A DNA stretch of 64,000 nucleotides from Spartobacteria bacterium LR76 (GTDB lineage: Bacteria; Verrucomicrobiota; Verrucomicrobiia; Chthoniobacterales; Terrimicrobiaceae). The position numbers were made by a program, and so were the translations under genes. This document shows positions 25,204-35,400 of this stretch, one piece after another. The stretch lies in contig QAYZ01000013.1 of NCBI GenBank assembly GCA_003054655.1, positions 310,001 to 374,000 on the forward strand, in the 5' to 3' direction. Under the pieces are notes generated by a model that saw nothing but the letters and a program-made list of their open reading frames with translations, was not told where the DNA came from and ran no database searches. How positions within the stretch are numbered: position 1 is the stretch's first letter; the number at the start of each line of letters is the position of its first letter.

Positions 25204-26235
25204 CTAGAGTTTCATCACGTAAATCTCCATCGCGGCGAGGCCCACGAGGACGAGCCAGCCCGCGAGAGCCACGCCCGCCGTGCGCAGGCCGTTCCGGCGC
25301 AGGTCGGCAAAGTCCACCTGCAAGCCGAGCCCCGCCATGGCCATGCCCATGAGGAATGTCGCCACGGTGAGAACGTGGTGGTCCACCGCCTCGAGTACTC
25401 CCGCATGGCCGGGAAATACGCGAAGCAGCAGCGTATTGAGAACACCCACCAGCACAAATCCGAAGACGAACCAGATCGACTTGAGGATCGAAACGACACG
25501 CTGACCGGCGACGCCACCCTCCGCATTCTGCGGAGCTGGAAAGAGAAATCCTAACAAAAGCACCGTGGGAGCCAGCAGCAGCACGCGCATGAGCTTGGTC
25601 ACGGCTCCGGGTTCGAGCGCGCTGGGCACGGCCGAGGCCGCCGCCATGACCTGAGCCACCTCGTGCAGAGTCGAACCCGCCAGCACGCCATAGGTCGAGG
25701 GAGCCAGATGCAGAATACCCTGCATGGCAGTGAGCGCGAGCACACCGCCCGTTCCGATGAGGCTGCAAAGCGGGATCACCAAAGCCATGTCCTCGGCCTT
25801 GGCGCGGATGACCGGAGCCGTCGCTGCAACAGCCGAGGCACCGCAAATCGAGCTATCCACCGCCAGGATCACCGGGAGCAATCCCGGCAGACCGGCGCGA
25901 CGTCCCAACCAGGTGATGAATAAAAGGCCGGTAACGATGACCGACACCGCCAGGATCAGGATGCGCGGGCCGGCGTGCATGATGAGGTCAAAGTTCAACC
26001 GCACGCCGAGGAGCACGATGCCGATGCGCAGGAGATGCTTGGCCGAGAAGCCAATGCCCACCGACTGATGCTCCGGTACATGAAGAAGAACCCGCGCCGC
26101 GATGCCAATCAAAAGAGCCAGCGAGAGCGCTCCCACGTGCTCCAGCCCGGGAAGATGCGCCAGATTGAAAGCCAGCACCGCGATCAGGGCCGTGAGCACC
26201 ACCCCTGTCCGGAAGTGAGGACATCGAAATTTCAC
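25204..26235 (-). CDS. YeiH family putative sulfate exporter
   Basis: A 343-residue polytopic membrane protein with about ten helices, of the YeiH/UPF0324 group. It has VILAVDSSICGASAVAATAPV (central motif), the GVLAGSTLHEVAQVMAA loop, and late TFLMGMAMAGLGLQVDF. Family members are annotated as putative sulfate/anion exporters, but this is weakly supported experimentally. A LysR gene lies divergently 86 nt away, the same arrangement as yeiE-yeiH in enterics, which supports the assignment and suggests regulation by that protein. Confidence 0.88.
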   Translation of the reverse strand: MKFRCPHFRTGVVLTALIAVLAFNLAHLPGLEHVGALSLALLIGIAARVLLHVPEHQSVGIGFSAKHLLRIGIVLLGVRLNFDLIMHAGPRILILAVSVIVTGLLFITWLGRRAGLPGLLPVILAVDSSICGASAVAATAPVIRAKAEDMALVIPLCSLIGTGGVLALTAMQGILHLAPSTYGVLAGSTLHEVAQVMAAASAVPSALEPGAVTKLMRVLLLAPTVLLLGFLFPAPQNAEGGVAGQRVVSILKSIWFVFGFVLVGVLNTLLLRVFPGHAGVLEAVDHHVLTVATFLMGMAMAGLGLQVDFADLRRNGLRTAGVALAGWLVLVGLAAMEIYVMKL

Positions 26236-26321
26236 GCCTCCTTCATAGGAGATATTTCATAATCAAAGGTAATATCACTTTTGAATATTCCATAACTTCA
26301 TGTTATGAGACATCGAAATCC
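26236..26321. promoter_or_regulatory. Divergent promoter/operator between yeiH-like and lysR genes
   Basis: AT-rich 86-bp intergenic region. It contains a perfect inverted repeat CATAAC-TTCAT-GTTATG (26291-26307), which has the T-N11-A form typical of LysR operators. A second, looser dyad is GATATT (26251-26256) with AATATC (26271-26276). The two dyads are probably the binding sites through which the LysR protein controls itself and the yeiH-like gene; this is inferred from position and symmetry. Confidence 0.65.
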
Positions 26322-27200
26322 ATGGACTATCGGCTGGAGGTTTTTTCGCGGGTGGCTGAGCACCAGAGCATTAGCGCGGCGGCGCGCGTGCTGAATATCT
26401 CGCAGCCCGCCGTGACCCGGCACATCAAGATGCTGGAGGAAACCTATCAAGCCACACTGCTCACCCGGTCCCGGTCGGGCGTGTCGCTCACCGAGGCGGG
26501 GGTTGTCCTTCTCGAGCATGCACGGCAGGTCGCGTGGATGGAGGACGAGGTGATGGCAAAAATCCGCAAGGACGACAGCATCCTGCGCGGCCGTCTGCGG
26601 CTCGGAGCCAGCACGACGGTGACGCAATACTATCTGCCCAACGTGCTCACCGCCTTCAAGAAACGCCACCCCGAGGTGGAGATCGAGGTCGTGGAGGGAA
26701 ACACCGACGCCGTGATCTCCCACCTGCTCGGCCAGCGCATCGACCTCGGCCTCATCGAGGGACCATGCAGCCGGCGCGACCTGCGCGTGCGGCGCTTCTT
26801 TGATGACCTGCTGGTCTTTATCGTACCGGTCGGCCATCCGCTGGCACGATCCCGGCCAGTACCGCCGAAAGAGTTATTAAAATATCCGATCATCTCCCGC
26901 GAGCACGGGTCCGGCACCCGCCGCTATATCGAGAGCGCACTCAATGCCGCGGGCCTCGACCCGCGCAAGCGTCACATCGTGCAAGAGCTGCCCAGTACGG
27001 AAGCGATCAAACGCGCGGTGGAGGCGGGCCTCGGCGTCGGATGCGTTTCCAAGATTGCCATCACGCAGGAACTGGCCACCGCCTCGCTCGACATCGCCAA
27101 TATCAAGGGGCTGGAAATCCGCCGCCCATTCTCCGCCATCCTGCCGCTCGGCCCTGATCCGGTCGGGCTGCGCCAGATCTTTCTCTCGGCCCTGTCCTGA
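26322..27200 (+). CDS. LysR family transcriptional regulator (YeiE/CysB-like)
   Basis: A 292-residue LysR regulator. The winged-HTH is at residues 1-60 (SRVAEHQSISAAARVLNISQ, then PAVTRHIKMLEE). The effector domain starts near residue 88 (RLRLGASTTVTQYYLPNVL) and has the usual two-lobe pattern. Divergent from a yeiH-like gene with a dyad in between, so that gene is the likely target. It also stands next to eutC (convergent, 2 nt apart), so a role in ethanolamine use cannot be excluded, although the operator position argues for yeiH. Confidence 0.9.
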   Translation: MDYRLEVFSRVAEHQSISAAARVLNISQPAVTRHIKMLEETYQATLLTRSRSGVSLTEAGVVLLEHARQVAWMEDEVMAKIRKDDSILRGRLRLGASTTVTQYYLPNVLTAFKKRHPEVEIEVVEGNTDAVISHLLGQRIDLGLIEGPCSRRDLRVRRFFDDLLVFIVPVGHPLARSRPVPPKELLKYPIISREHGSGTRRYIESALNAAGLDPRKRHIVQELPSTEAIKRAVEAGLGVGCVSKIAITQELATASLDIANIKGLEIRRPFSAILPLGPDPVGLRQIFLSALS

Positions 27201-27202
27201 CG

Positions 27203-27970
27203 CTATGTGAGGCCGGGAACGGCACCACCACCCAACAAGGGCTCATCGTCCTTGAGATTCACACCGCTGAGTTTCAGGTGACGGCTGGCGCTCAGCAGAT
27301 GGAACAGCTTCCGGGCGGCCAGTGCGGGTTCAAGTCCCTGCGGGCGGATATTGGAGACGCAGTTGCGCTCGGCGTCGCTTCGGCCCGGCACGGGATTGTA
27401 GGTGAAGTACGCTCCGAGGCTGTCGGGTGATCCCAGGCCGGGACGCTCGCCGAGCAGGATCAGGCTCAGGCGAGCATGGAGCAAAGCCCCCGCCTGATCC
27501 TGAATCGCCACCCGCCCGTGTTTCACCACCAGCAGCGGTGCGAGTGTCCAGCCTGCCTCACGAAACATCGGCAGCAAGGCCGCCAGCACCGGCAGCGCCT
27601 GCGTCATCACCGCCGTGGTGGAAAGCCCGTCGGAAACGAGAATCACGAGATCCGGACCGGGCATCGCCGCACGGGAGGAGAGCATCTCGGCGGATTCCGC
27701 GGAAAGCCGCCGCCCATAATCGGGACGCTGCAAATACGTCGCGCGATCCTGCGCCTCGCTCTCTACGATCAGCAGACCAGGATCGAGCGGGCGAAGCTGC
27801 GCGGCGAGCAGCTCCGGGTCAAAGTGCGTCAACACCGCATCCTTCGCCCGCGCGTGCGCGAGTTTGAAATCGAGCAGCGGCGTGGTGGGCAGGCTCGCTC
27901 CCGCACGGCCAAGAGCAATGCGTGCCGCCGTATGTGTCCGCAAGTGCGGCCAGGAATCAGCGGTTCCCAT
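27203..27970 (-). CDS. eutC: Ethanolamine ammonia-lyase small subunit
   Basis: A 255-residue EutC, light subunit of the adenosylcobalamin-dependent enzyme that splits ethanolamine into acetaldehyde and ammonia. Recognisable are TAARIALGRAGASLPTTPLL, the DLVILVSDGLSTTAV segment, and the C-terminal VSNIRPQGLEPALAARKL; EutC binds part of the cobalamin. It overlaps the end of eutB by 14 nt, so translation is coupled. Length is slightly shorter than the enterobacterial protein because the variable N-terminal part is reduced. No carboxysome-like shell genes follow. Confidence 0.93.
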   Translation of the reverse strand: MGTADSWPHLRTHTAARIALGRAGASLPTTPLLDFKLAHARAKDAVLTHFDPELLAAQLRPLDPGLLIVESEAQDRATYLQRPDYGRRLSAESAEMLSSRAAMPGPDLVILVSDGLSTTAVMTQALPVLAALLPMFREAGWTLAPLLVVKHGRVAIQDQAGALLHARLSLILLGERPGLGSPDSLGAYFTYNPVPGRSDAERNCVSNIRPQGLEPALAARKLFHLLSASRHLKLSGVNLKDDEPLLGGGAVPGLT

Positions 27971-29360
27971 GGGCAGGCAGGGCGGCTTCCGGAGCTTGCA
28001 GCAAAGCGTGGGAGGAGGCGATCTGGCGAAGCCGGTTTTCCTCGCTGAAGATCTGCATCTTTTTCAGCCAGCCCTCAAACTCCGGCGCGGGCTTCTTGCC
28101 GAGCACCTGCCGGAGATAGTGGCTGTCGTGAAAGGAGGTCGATTGATAATTGAGCATGATGTCGTCCGCGCCGGGAACGCCCATGATGAAATTGCACCCG
28201 GCCACGCCGAGCAGCGTGAGCAGCACATCCATGTCGTCCTGGTCGGCCTCGGCGTGGTTCGTGTAGCAAATGTCGCAGCCCATCGGCACGCCGAGCAGCT
28301 TGCCGCAGAAGTGATCCTCCAGGCCGGCGCGAATGATCTGCTTTCCGTCGTAGAGATATTCCGGGCCGATGAATCCGACCACGGTATTAACCAGCAGCGG
28401 CTGGAATTCGCGAGCCACTGCGTACGCTCGCGCCTCCAGCGTTTGCTGGTCGACATTGTGATGGGCATTGGCCGAAAGCGCGGAGCCCTGCCCGGTTTCA
28501 AAATACATCACGTTGTCGCCCACTGTCCCCCGCCCGAGCGCGAGCGCCATCTCGCGGGCTTCGCGCAGGAGGTTCAAGGTAACGCCGAAGCTGGCATTCG
28601 CGCCCTCCGTGCCCGCGATGGATTGAAAGACGAGGTCGACCGGCTCGCCGCGCTCCATGCACTGCATGGTCGTCGTCACATGCGTGAGCACGCAGCTCTG
28701 CGTGGGAATCTCGTATTCCTGAATGATGCGGTCCATCAGCCGCATGAGCGACGCGCACGCGGCGGGGTTGTCGGTGGCAGGGTTGATCCCGATCACGGCG
28801 TCGCCGCAGGCATATAGTAATCCGTCGAGGATCGACGCCGCGATGCCCTGGGGATCATCCGTCGGGTGATTCGGCTGCAAGCGCACACTGAGCCGGCCCG
28901 GCAAGCCCACCGTGTTTCTAAATTTGGTGACGACCCGCATCTTGCTCGCGGCGAGAATGAGATCCTGATTGCTCATCACCTTGGAAACCGCGGCCGCCAT
29001 CTCCGGCGTGATTCCCGGCGCAACCTGCGTGAGGATGTCGCTATCGGTTTCGTAATCGAGCAGCCATTCGCGGAACTCGCCCACAGTGAGATGCGACACG
29101 ATACGGAATGCCTCCGTATCATGCGTCTCCAGAATCAGCCGGGTCACCTCGTCCTGCTCCGGCGGAATGAGCGGCTCATCGAGCAGGGTCTGAAGAGGAA
29201 CCTCCGCGAGCCGCATCTGCGCCGCCACCCGCTCTTCCATGGATAGCGCCGCCACCCCGGCAAGCTGATCTCCTGACCGCAAAGGCGTCGCCTTGGCCAT
29301 CAATGTCTTGAGATCGCGGAACGACCAGGACGAATTCCCCAGCTGCAAGTGATAGGCCAT
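27957..29360 (-). CDS. eutB: Ethanolamine ammonia-lyase large subunit
   Basis: A 467-residue EutB, catalytic TIM-barrel subunit that generates the adenosyl radical reaction on ethanolamine. It matches the family end to end, for example ATPLRSGDQLAGVAA, RLQPNHPTDDPQGIAA, FETGQGSALSANAHHN and TVVGFIGPEYLYDGKQIIRA. ATG 29358-29360 (MAYHLQLGN) places the FRDLKTLMAKA motif at the expected distance; the ATG at 29399 adds an unrelated leader. Paired with eutC and a divergent permease. Acetaldehyde handling and coenzyme B12 reactivation (eutA) genes are not nearby. Confidence 0.95.
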   Translation of the reverse strand: MAYHLQLGNSSWSFRDLKTLMAKATPLRSGDQLAGVAALSMEERVAAQMRLAEVPLQTLLDEPLIPPEQDEVTRLILETHDTEAFRIVSHLTVGEFREWLLDYETDSDILTQVAPGITPEMAAAVSKVMSNQDLILAASKMRVVTKFRNTVGLPGRLSVRLQPNHPTDDPQGIAASILDGLLYACGDAVIGINPATDNPAACASLMRLMDRIIQEYEIPTQSCVLTHVTTTMQCMERGEPVDLVFQSIAGTEGANASFGVTLNLLREAREMALALGRGTVGDNVMYFETGQGSALSANAHHNVDQQTLEARAYAVAREFQPLLVNTVVGFIGPEYLYDGKQIIRAGLEDHFCGKLLGVPMGCDICYTNHAEADQDDMDVLLTLLGVAGCNFIMGVPGADDIMLNYQSTSFHDSHYLRQVLGKKPAPEFEGWLKKMQIFSEENRLRQIASSHALLQAPEAALPAHGNR

Positions 29361-29568
29361 CGGGTTCTTCAAGCGAGCACCTCCCGTGCCATGGATCATT
29401 GGGAAGGAGCACCTGCGTGCTGAGATGCCATCTCATTTGCTAATCCCAGCTGTTATTTCATCCGCCCTTCGAGCATTGGCATTGCTAATGCTCGTCTAAT
29501 GGACTCGTTACCTTAACCATTCGCCTGAACGACGTATCCTTGGGCGATCAACCTATAATGGAAATCAT

Positions 29569-31041
29569 ATGAGTGGAGCGATACCGGAAGCCCCGACAGG
29601 AGTGCGGTACGAGAATGTGGATGCAAGCTATCTCGAGCAGAGAAAGCTGAAGAAAAGCGCAGGCTGGATCATGCTGTGGGCCCTGGGAGTGGGCGCTGTG
29701 ATCTCCGGCGATTTCGGAGGATGGAACCTGGGCCTGGCGGCCGGAGGCTTCGGAGGGCTGGCCATCGCCACGGTGCTGATGACGGTCATGTATGTCTGCA
29801 TGGTCTTCAGCATCGCCGAGCTATCGGCGGCGCTCCCCCATGCGGGAGGGTTTTACTCCTTTGCGCGCAATGCCTTCGGCCCCTGGGGCGGAATGATCGT
29901 CGGGATCAGCGATACGATCGAATACGTCCTCACCCCAGCCACGATCGTCTTCTTTATCGGAGGCTACATGTCGCAGCTTCTGCCCGCCGTCCCGCTCTGG
30001 GTCTGGTGGTGTGGATTCTATGCCGTGTTTCTGATCCTCAACATCGTGGGGGTCGAGTTGACCTTCAAGGTCGGTCTCGCCGTCACCGCGCTGGCTATGA
30101 TCGTGCTCGCTGCGTTTTACGTCACAGCCCTGGGCTCGGGTTCCTTCAAGCCGGAGCTTTTGATGAATGTCCCGGCCGATCCGGGACAAAGCACATTCCT
30201 GCCCAAGGGGTGGTTTGGCGTTTTTGCCGCAATTCCGTTCGCGATCTGGTTTTATTTGGCCATTGAGCAACTGCCGCTGGCCGCGGAAGAAACCAAGGAG
30301 GTCGTAACCAACATGCCAAAGGCACTGATCTACGGCATCGGTACGTTGATCGTGCTGACCTTTGCCACGCTGATCCTGAACTCCGGCGTGGGAGGCGGAG
30401 CCGCTGCCATTGGAGCGTCGGCTGCACCGCTTTCCGATGGGTTCAAGGCGATCTTCGGCGAGTCGATCACGACAGCTCTCTTTACGATCATCGCGCTCAT
30501 CGGGCTCATCGCCAGCTTCCATACCGTGATCTATGCCGCAGGCCGCGTGCTCTTTGCGCTCTCGCGCTCGGGGTACTACCCGCGCTGGATCTCCGTGACA
30601 GGAAAGAAAACCCACACCCCGCATCGAGCCCTGCTGCTGAGCGGCGTGATCGGGTTCATCATCGCGTGGCTTTGCCAGCAGTATAGCGCCACGGTGGGCG
30701 CGGCGCTGCTGAGCATGTCGGTCTTTGGCGCGGTGATTTCCTACACGGTCGTGATGCTTTGCTACATCAAGCTGAAGATCAAGAAACCCAACATGCCCCG
30801 CCCGTACAAGAGCCCGTTGGGCCTGACTGGAGCCATCGTAGGAGTCGTCCTCTCCGTGCTGGCCATCGCCGCGACGCTCGCGGTGGAAAGCAACCGCCCG
30901 GCGGTCATTGGCACGGCCATATTCTTCGTGCTGGCCTTGCTTTACTTCGCGCTCTACAGCCGCAACAAGCTCGTGGCCCAGGCGCCGGAAGAGGAAGTCG
31001 CTCTCGTGGCGGCCTCGGAGAAGGAACTGGCCCACACTTAA
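29569..31041 (+). CDS. eat: Ethanolamine-type amino acid/amine permease
   Basis: A 490-residue APC-superfamily permease with about twelve helices. Strong similarity in pattern to ethanolamine permeases: KSAGWIMLWALGVGAVISGD, GGWNLGLAAGGFGGL, the ALPHAGGFYSFARNAFGPWGG-type segment, and EQLPLAAEETKEVVTNMP. It lies divergently from eutBC with a 208-bp gap, making a compact uptake-and-cleavage module. Such eat-eutBC sets in non-enteric bacteria use ethanolamine as nitrogen or carbon source without a microcompartment. Substrate specificity is therefore likely but not proven. Confidence 0.88.
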   Translation: MSGAIPEAPTGVRYENVDASYLEQRKLKKSAGWIMLWALGVGAVISGDFGGWNLGLAAGGFGGLAIATVLMTVMYVCMVFSIAELSAALPHAGGFYSFARNAFGPWGGMIVGISDTIEYVLTPATIVFFIGGYMSQLLPAVPLWVWWCGFYAVFLILNIVGVELTFKVGLAVTALAMIVLAAFYVTALGSGSFKPELLMNVPADPGQSTFLPKGWFGVFAAIPFAIWFYLAIEQLPLAAEETKEVVTNMPKALIYGIGTLIVLTFATLILNSGVGGGAAAIGASAAPLSDGFKAIFGESITTALFTIIALIGLIASFHTVIYAAGRVLFALSRSGYYPRWISVTGKKTHTPHRALLLSGVIGFIIAWLCQQYSATVGAALLSMSVFGAVISYTVVMLCYIKLKIKKPNMPRPYKSPLGLTGAIVGVVLSVLAIAATLAVESNRPAVIGTAIFFVLALLYFALYSRNKLVAQAPEEEVALVAASEKELAHT

Positions 31042-31056
31042 AAGATCATACCCGAG

Positions 31057-31083
31057 CCTGCGCGTCCCACTGGCTCGCGCAGG
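31057..31083. terminator. GC-rich hairpin after the permease gene
   Basis: Inverted repeat CCTGCGCG / CGCGCAGG (8 bp, extendable with a G-T pair) around an 11-nt loop, 15 nt after the permease stop and before the convergent tadA end. There is no clear T-tract. Likely transcription terminator by position only. Confidence 0.45.
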
Positions 31084-31158
31084 TTCGCTGACAGAAAAAT
31101 TTCGCGGCCCGAATCGCCGTGGTTGTCCTTCATCCCGACGACCACGGCCAGGGGTTGG

Positions 31159-31653
31159 TTAGGGTTCGAGGTTTTCCCCGGCCCTTTGCTCGGCGGCGGC
31201 GCGCCGCATCTGGAAGAACTCACGAAGAATTCCCGCGCACTCGTCCCCGCGCACCCCGCTTTGGACCTCGCAGCGGTGATTGAGCTGCGGATGCTGGAGG
31301 ATGTTGAACAGCCCTCCCCCGCCGCCGCTTTTCCCATCGATGCAGCCAAAGATCACCCGGCGCAGCCGGGCATGCACCAGCGCCCCGGCGCACATCGGAC
31401 ATGGCTCCTTGGTTACGTACAGATCACAATCATTGAGCCGCCAGTCATCGACCACGCTCTCGGCCTGGGTGATGGCCAGCATCTCGGCGTGGGCGGTGGC
31501 GTCCTTCAGCATTTCCACCTGATTCCACGCCCGGGCAATGATCTGCCCCTCGCGCACGATCACGGCCCCGATCGGCACCTCCTCGGCGGCAAAAGCCTTG
31601 CGGGCCAGGCGCAGGGCCTCCCCCATGTAAAACTCATCGCTGGCGAAATCCAT
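31159..31653 (-). CDS. tadA: tRNA-specific adenosine deaminase-type nucleoside deaminase
   Basis: A 164-residue zinc deaminase. Catalytic residues are His55/Glu57 in TAHAEMLAI and the zinc cysteines Cys85/Cys88 in EPCPMCAGALV. The start (FYMGEALRLARKAFAAEEVP) and the GLFNILQHPQLNHRCEV stretch match TadA, which converts A34 to inosine in tRNA-Arg(ACG). It could be another member of the cytidine/guanine deaminase family, but length and HPQLNH motif favour TadA. Divergent from rpe with only 22 nt between start codons; a start at ATG 31624-31626 would relieve this. Confidence 0.85.
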   Translation of the reverse strand: MDFASDEFYMGEALRLARKAFAAEEVPIGAVIVREGQIIARAWNQVEMLKDATAHAEMLAITQAESVVDDWRLNDCDLYVTKEPCPMCAGALVHARLRRVIFGCIDGKSGGGGGLFNILQHPQLNHRCEVQSGVRGDECAGILREFFQMRRAAAEQRAGENLEP

Positions 31654-31675
31654 CGCGGCACAGTATCACATCCCC

Positions 31676-32329
31676 ATGGCTGACCGCACCCCGATCATTG
31701 CACCTTCGATTCTTGCCTCCGATTTTTCCCGCCTAGGCGAGGAAGTCGCCCGCATCTCCGAGGCGGGTGGCGACTGGATTCACTGCGACGTGATGGACGG
31801 CCATTTCGTCGACAATATCTCCTTCGGCTCGGCTTTCGTCGAAGCCGCCACCCGACACACGGACAAGCACATCGACGTCCATCTCATGATCACGCGCCCG
31901 GACCACTACCTCGACCGGTACACGCCGCTGGCGGATTCCGTGACGGTTCACGTGGAGGCCGATCACGATGTGGCCCATACCCTTTCCCGCATCCGTGCCG
32001 CCGGCTGTCTGGCCGGGCTGGCCATCAGCCCTCCGACTCCTCTGGAGACCGTCGTGCCATATATCGGGCAATTCGACATCCTCCTCGTCATGACGGTGAA
32101 CCCGGGGTTCGGCGGCCAGCCGTTCATCCCGGAGACGATGGAGAAAGTCCAGGCCGCCGCCGAATGGCGCGCCCAAGGGCTGGCGGATTTTCATATTGAG
32201 GTCGACGGCGGCATCAACACCGCCACAGCCAAGATCGCCCGGGCGGCAGGAGCCGATGTCTTCGTCGCAGGCACGGCGGTCTTCAAGGCATCCGATGCCG
32301 CAGCAGAAATCGAAGCCCTGCGAGGTTAG
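31676..32329 (+). CDS. rpe: Ribulose-phosphate 3-epimerase
   Basis: A 217-residue TIM-barrel epimerase of the pentose phosphate pathway, interconverting ribulose-5-phosphate and xylulose-5-phosphate. Hallmarks are APSILASDFSRLGEEV, the metal-site motif DVMDGHFVDNISFG, HLMITRPD and MTVNPGFGGQPFIPETMEKV, and the phosphate site VDGGINTATAK plus VAGTAVF. Normal length, no anomalies. It is separated by 116 nt from the large tamB-like gene on the same strand. Confidence 0.96.
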   Translation: MADRTPIIAPSILASDFSRLGEEVARISEAGGDWIHCDVMDGHFVDNISFGSAFVEAATRHTDKHIDVHLMITRPDHYLDRYTPLADSVTVHVEADHDVAHTLSRIRAAGCLAGLAISPPTPLETVVPYIGQFDILLVMTVNPGFGGQPFIPETMEKVQAAAEWRAQGLADFHIEVDGGINTATAKIARAAGADVFVAGTAVFKASDAAAEIEALRG

Positions 32330-32445
32330 CCGCCTGACCGCTCCCTGCGGAGACTCCCTGATGGGGGAAATCCGGAGCACCGCTCATGCTGGCACGCACC
32401 TGATGACGCCCAAAGAGAAACGCCACCCGGCCCAGCCCGCCTAGC

Positions 32446-35400
32446 GTGCCCGACGAAACGCCAGCACCCGACTCCACAAAAAAACCCGCTCGCAAGCCGC
32501 GTCGCCGCTGGCTGCGCCGGGTGCTCGTCGTGCTGCTCGCCCTGTTCCTGCTGCTGGCGATCTTTCATCGACCGATCATTTTTGAGGGGTCGCGGTATTT
32601 CATCGTTCGCGCCGCCAAGCAGCAGCACCTCGACCTGACCTACGACATTGGCGGGTCGATTTTCTCAAGCCTCTACGTCACCCAGCTCAAGGCCGTGCCC
32701 ACGGAACCCGGCCCCATTGATCAGTTGGAGATCGGCACGATCCGCCTGCAATACAGCCTCTGGGGCCTTTTCCGCAAAGGACTCCCGGCCTTGCTCAAAA
32801 CGGTGGAGGTCAAGGACGCCTTCATCGGCCTCACGCCCGGCGAGCCGCTGCCGCCCGAGAAGGAGGAAAAACCGCAGCGCTTCAAGTTCCCCGCCCTGTT
32901 CCCGGAAATCCTGCGCATCGAGAACGTCAATTTCGTCTCGCATGCCCCCGGTGGCGATACGGAACTCGCGGGCTTCACCTTCACCCTGCTGCCAGACCGC
33001 GCCGGGACGTTTGCGATCAAGACGCTGGATATTCCCGGCGTACGCCGATGGACGGATATTTCTGCGGAAACAACCTTCCGCGACCGGAATCTCTTCCTGC
33101 GCAACCTCGTCGTCGGTCCGGAGATCGCCGTCGATGTGCTGAATCTCGACGCCTCGCGGCTCGATGAGAACCAGCTCGGGCTGGGACTTGAAGGCACCTT
33201 GTTCCAGGGACGAACCAAGCTCGCCGCCAAAGTCGACGATCTGAACGACACGAACAAGCTGAACCTCCGGCTCGATGTGACCGGGCTGTCGCTGCACGTC
33301 CTCAGCGCCTATCTGAATCTCGCCCTTCCCATTCAGGCGGAAATACCGACCGTGCATGTCGCCTTCGATGGCCTGCCGGAGAAGCCCGGGAGCTGGACCG
33401 GCAAGGTGGACGTGGCGCTGGCTGGAGTGACTGCCGATACGATTCAGGCGGGCAATGTCACGGTCGCTGCGGAGCTTGCCAATGCCCGGGCGAAGGTCTC
33501 GGCCAAGGTCGACGCTCGTGCCGGAAATACGATCCATCTCGATGCGGAGACAGCTCTTCCCGCCAGGCTGGATGGCTTCATCGAGACCAAGGCCCAAGGG
33601 GTGTTGGCTGCCAGCCTGCCCGACCTCGCCTCCCTCTGGAGCGATGCGCCTCCCGTCTCCGGCACAGGGAAGCTGGATGCGGAGTTCACGCTCGATCGTC
33701 ATCTCGCAAAGATCGTAGGCAAGCTGGATTCCGACCGCGTGAACTCTGGAGATATCGAGGCGCTGGGGAGTCATATCACCTTCTCGGCGGAGAAGGATTT
33801 GCAGGCGGAAGGGCCGGTTTTTGCCGGATCGAAGACCTCTCTGGATGGCAGCGTGGCCGCAACCAAACTGGGCGACTACTCCACGGACCAGATCGCGCTC
33901 GCGGTCCAAACCGAAGGCGCTGCCGTGCGGCTCACCCAGCTCACGGTGGAGAAATCCGGCAACCGCGTCGCACTGGAGGGCGAGTATATGTTGCCCGACG
34001 ATCTCTCCTCGTGGACATCGCAGCCGGGCAGCGCCAAGTTTCACATCGACGCGCCCCAGCTCAATGCCTTCGTCGCGCCGGAGAGCGGAACGGAACTGGC
34101 GGGCCGGATAAAGGCAGACGGGCAGGCGCAGATCGCCCAAGGTGTTTATTCCGGCGATCTCACGATCGAGGGCCGGGAGATTCGGGCGCAAGGCGTGCCG
34201 GTTCGCTCGGTGGATGCAAAGATCGCCGTTCAGCAAAACCATGCCACCATCAGCCAGCTTTCGCTCGTGGTGGATGATCGCAACACGATCACCGCGGAGG
34301 GCGAGGCGGATCTGACTGATCCCTTTACCTATCACGGTCAGCTCAATATCGCCCTACGAAACCTCGCAGTTTTCCGCCCCCTGCTCGGCCCGGACGCCCC
34401 GGAGCTTGGCGGCGCTCTGACTGCGCAGTGGCAGGGGAATGGAACGAAAACCGCGCATTCCGGCCAGGCCTCGCTGGAGCTGACCAATGGCGTATACGCC
34501 GATCAGCACGACCTCGCCGCGAGGCTCAATGCCACCTACACACCGGAGACGATCAACCTCCCGGATTTCCGTGTCTCCAGCAGCCTGGCATCGGCGCAGT
34601 TCGGCCTCGCGTGGCGCGACAAGGTGCTGAGCGTGACAAATCTCGCCGTTCGCCAGCAGCAGCTCACGGTCTTGACCGGCACCCTTTCCCTTCCGCTCGA
34701 TCTCGCGCATCTTCAGAACCCGGATCAGCTCATCCCGAATGATCAGCCCGTCGCCCTGAACCTCCGCACCGACAATCTCGATCTCCAGCGCCTCCTCACC
34801 CAGCTCGGCCAGAATCCCGCCCCGGCACGGGGAATTGTCAATATGACGATCACCGGGCGCGGCACCATCGACGATCTGGAGGCAAATCTGGCTCTGCGCG
34901 CAACCGGCGTTCGTTCGCAGGCAACACCCGATCTTGCCCCAGCCGATCTGACCCTCAATGCCACCGTGCGCAATGACCGGCTGGGCCTGACCGGAGAACT
35001 CCGCCAGCCCCTGATCCAGCCGCTACGCATCACCGGCGACGTGCCGCTCGATCTCGTAAAGATCCGGAGGGAAAACGCCATCGACCCCTCGACGCCCATC
35101 CAGCTCGGCGTCTCCCTTCCGCGATCGTCCCTGGCCGTCCTGAGCGCCCTCGTCCCCGCCATCCGCCAGAGCCGGGGAACCGCCGAGGCCAATGTCCGCG
35201 TCGAGGGCACATTCGCGCAGCCAGACCTCTCCGGCAGCGTGGCGGCGGATCTTTCCACGCTTCGCTTCACCGACCCCAGCCTGCCACCAGTCAATGACGC
35301 ATCGTTCCTGCTGAACTTCGCCGGAAACCGCATGACCGTGGCCCGCTGCCAGGGCGGAATCGCCGGAGGCTCTTTCAATGCCAGCGGCAATGTGCTTTTC

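Noticed and set aside
29361-29568. Cobalamin riboswitch upstream of eutB
   Set aside because: I looked for a B12-box-like sequence in the divergent 208-bp gap and could not identify one.
32665-34335. A 556-residue open frame on the minus strand
   Set aside because: Antisense to the tamB-like gene, whose domain layout and overlap with the Omp85 gene are convincing.
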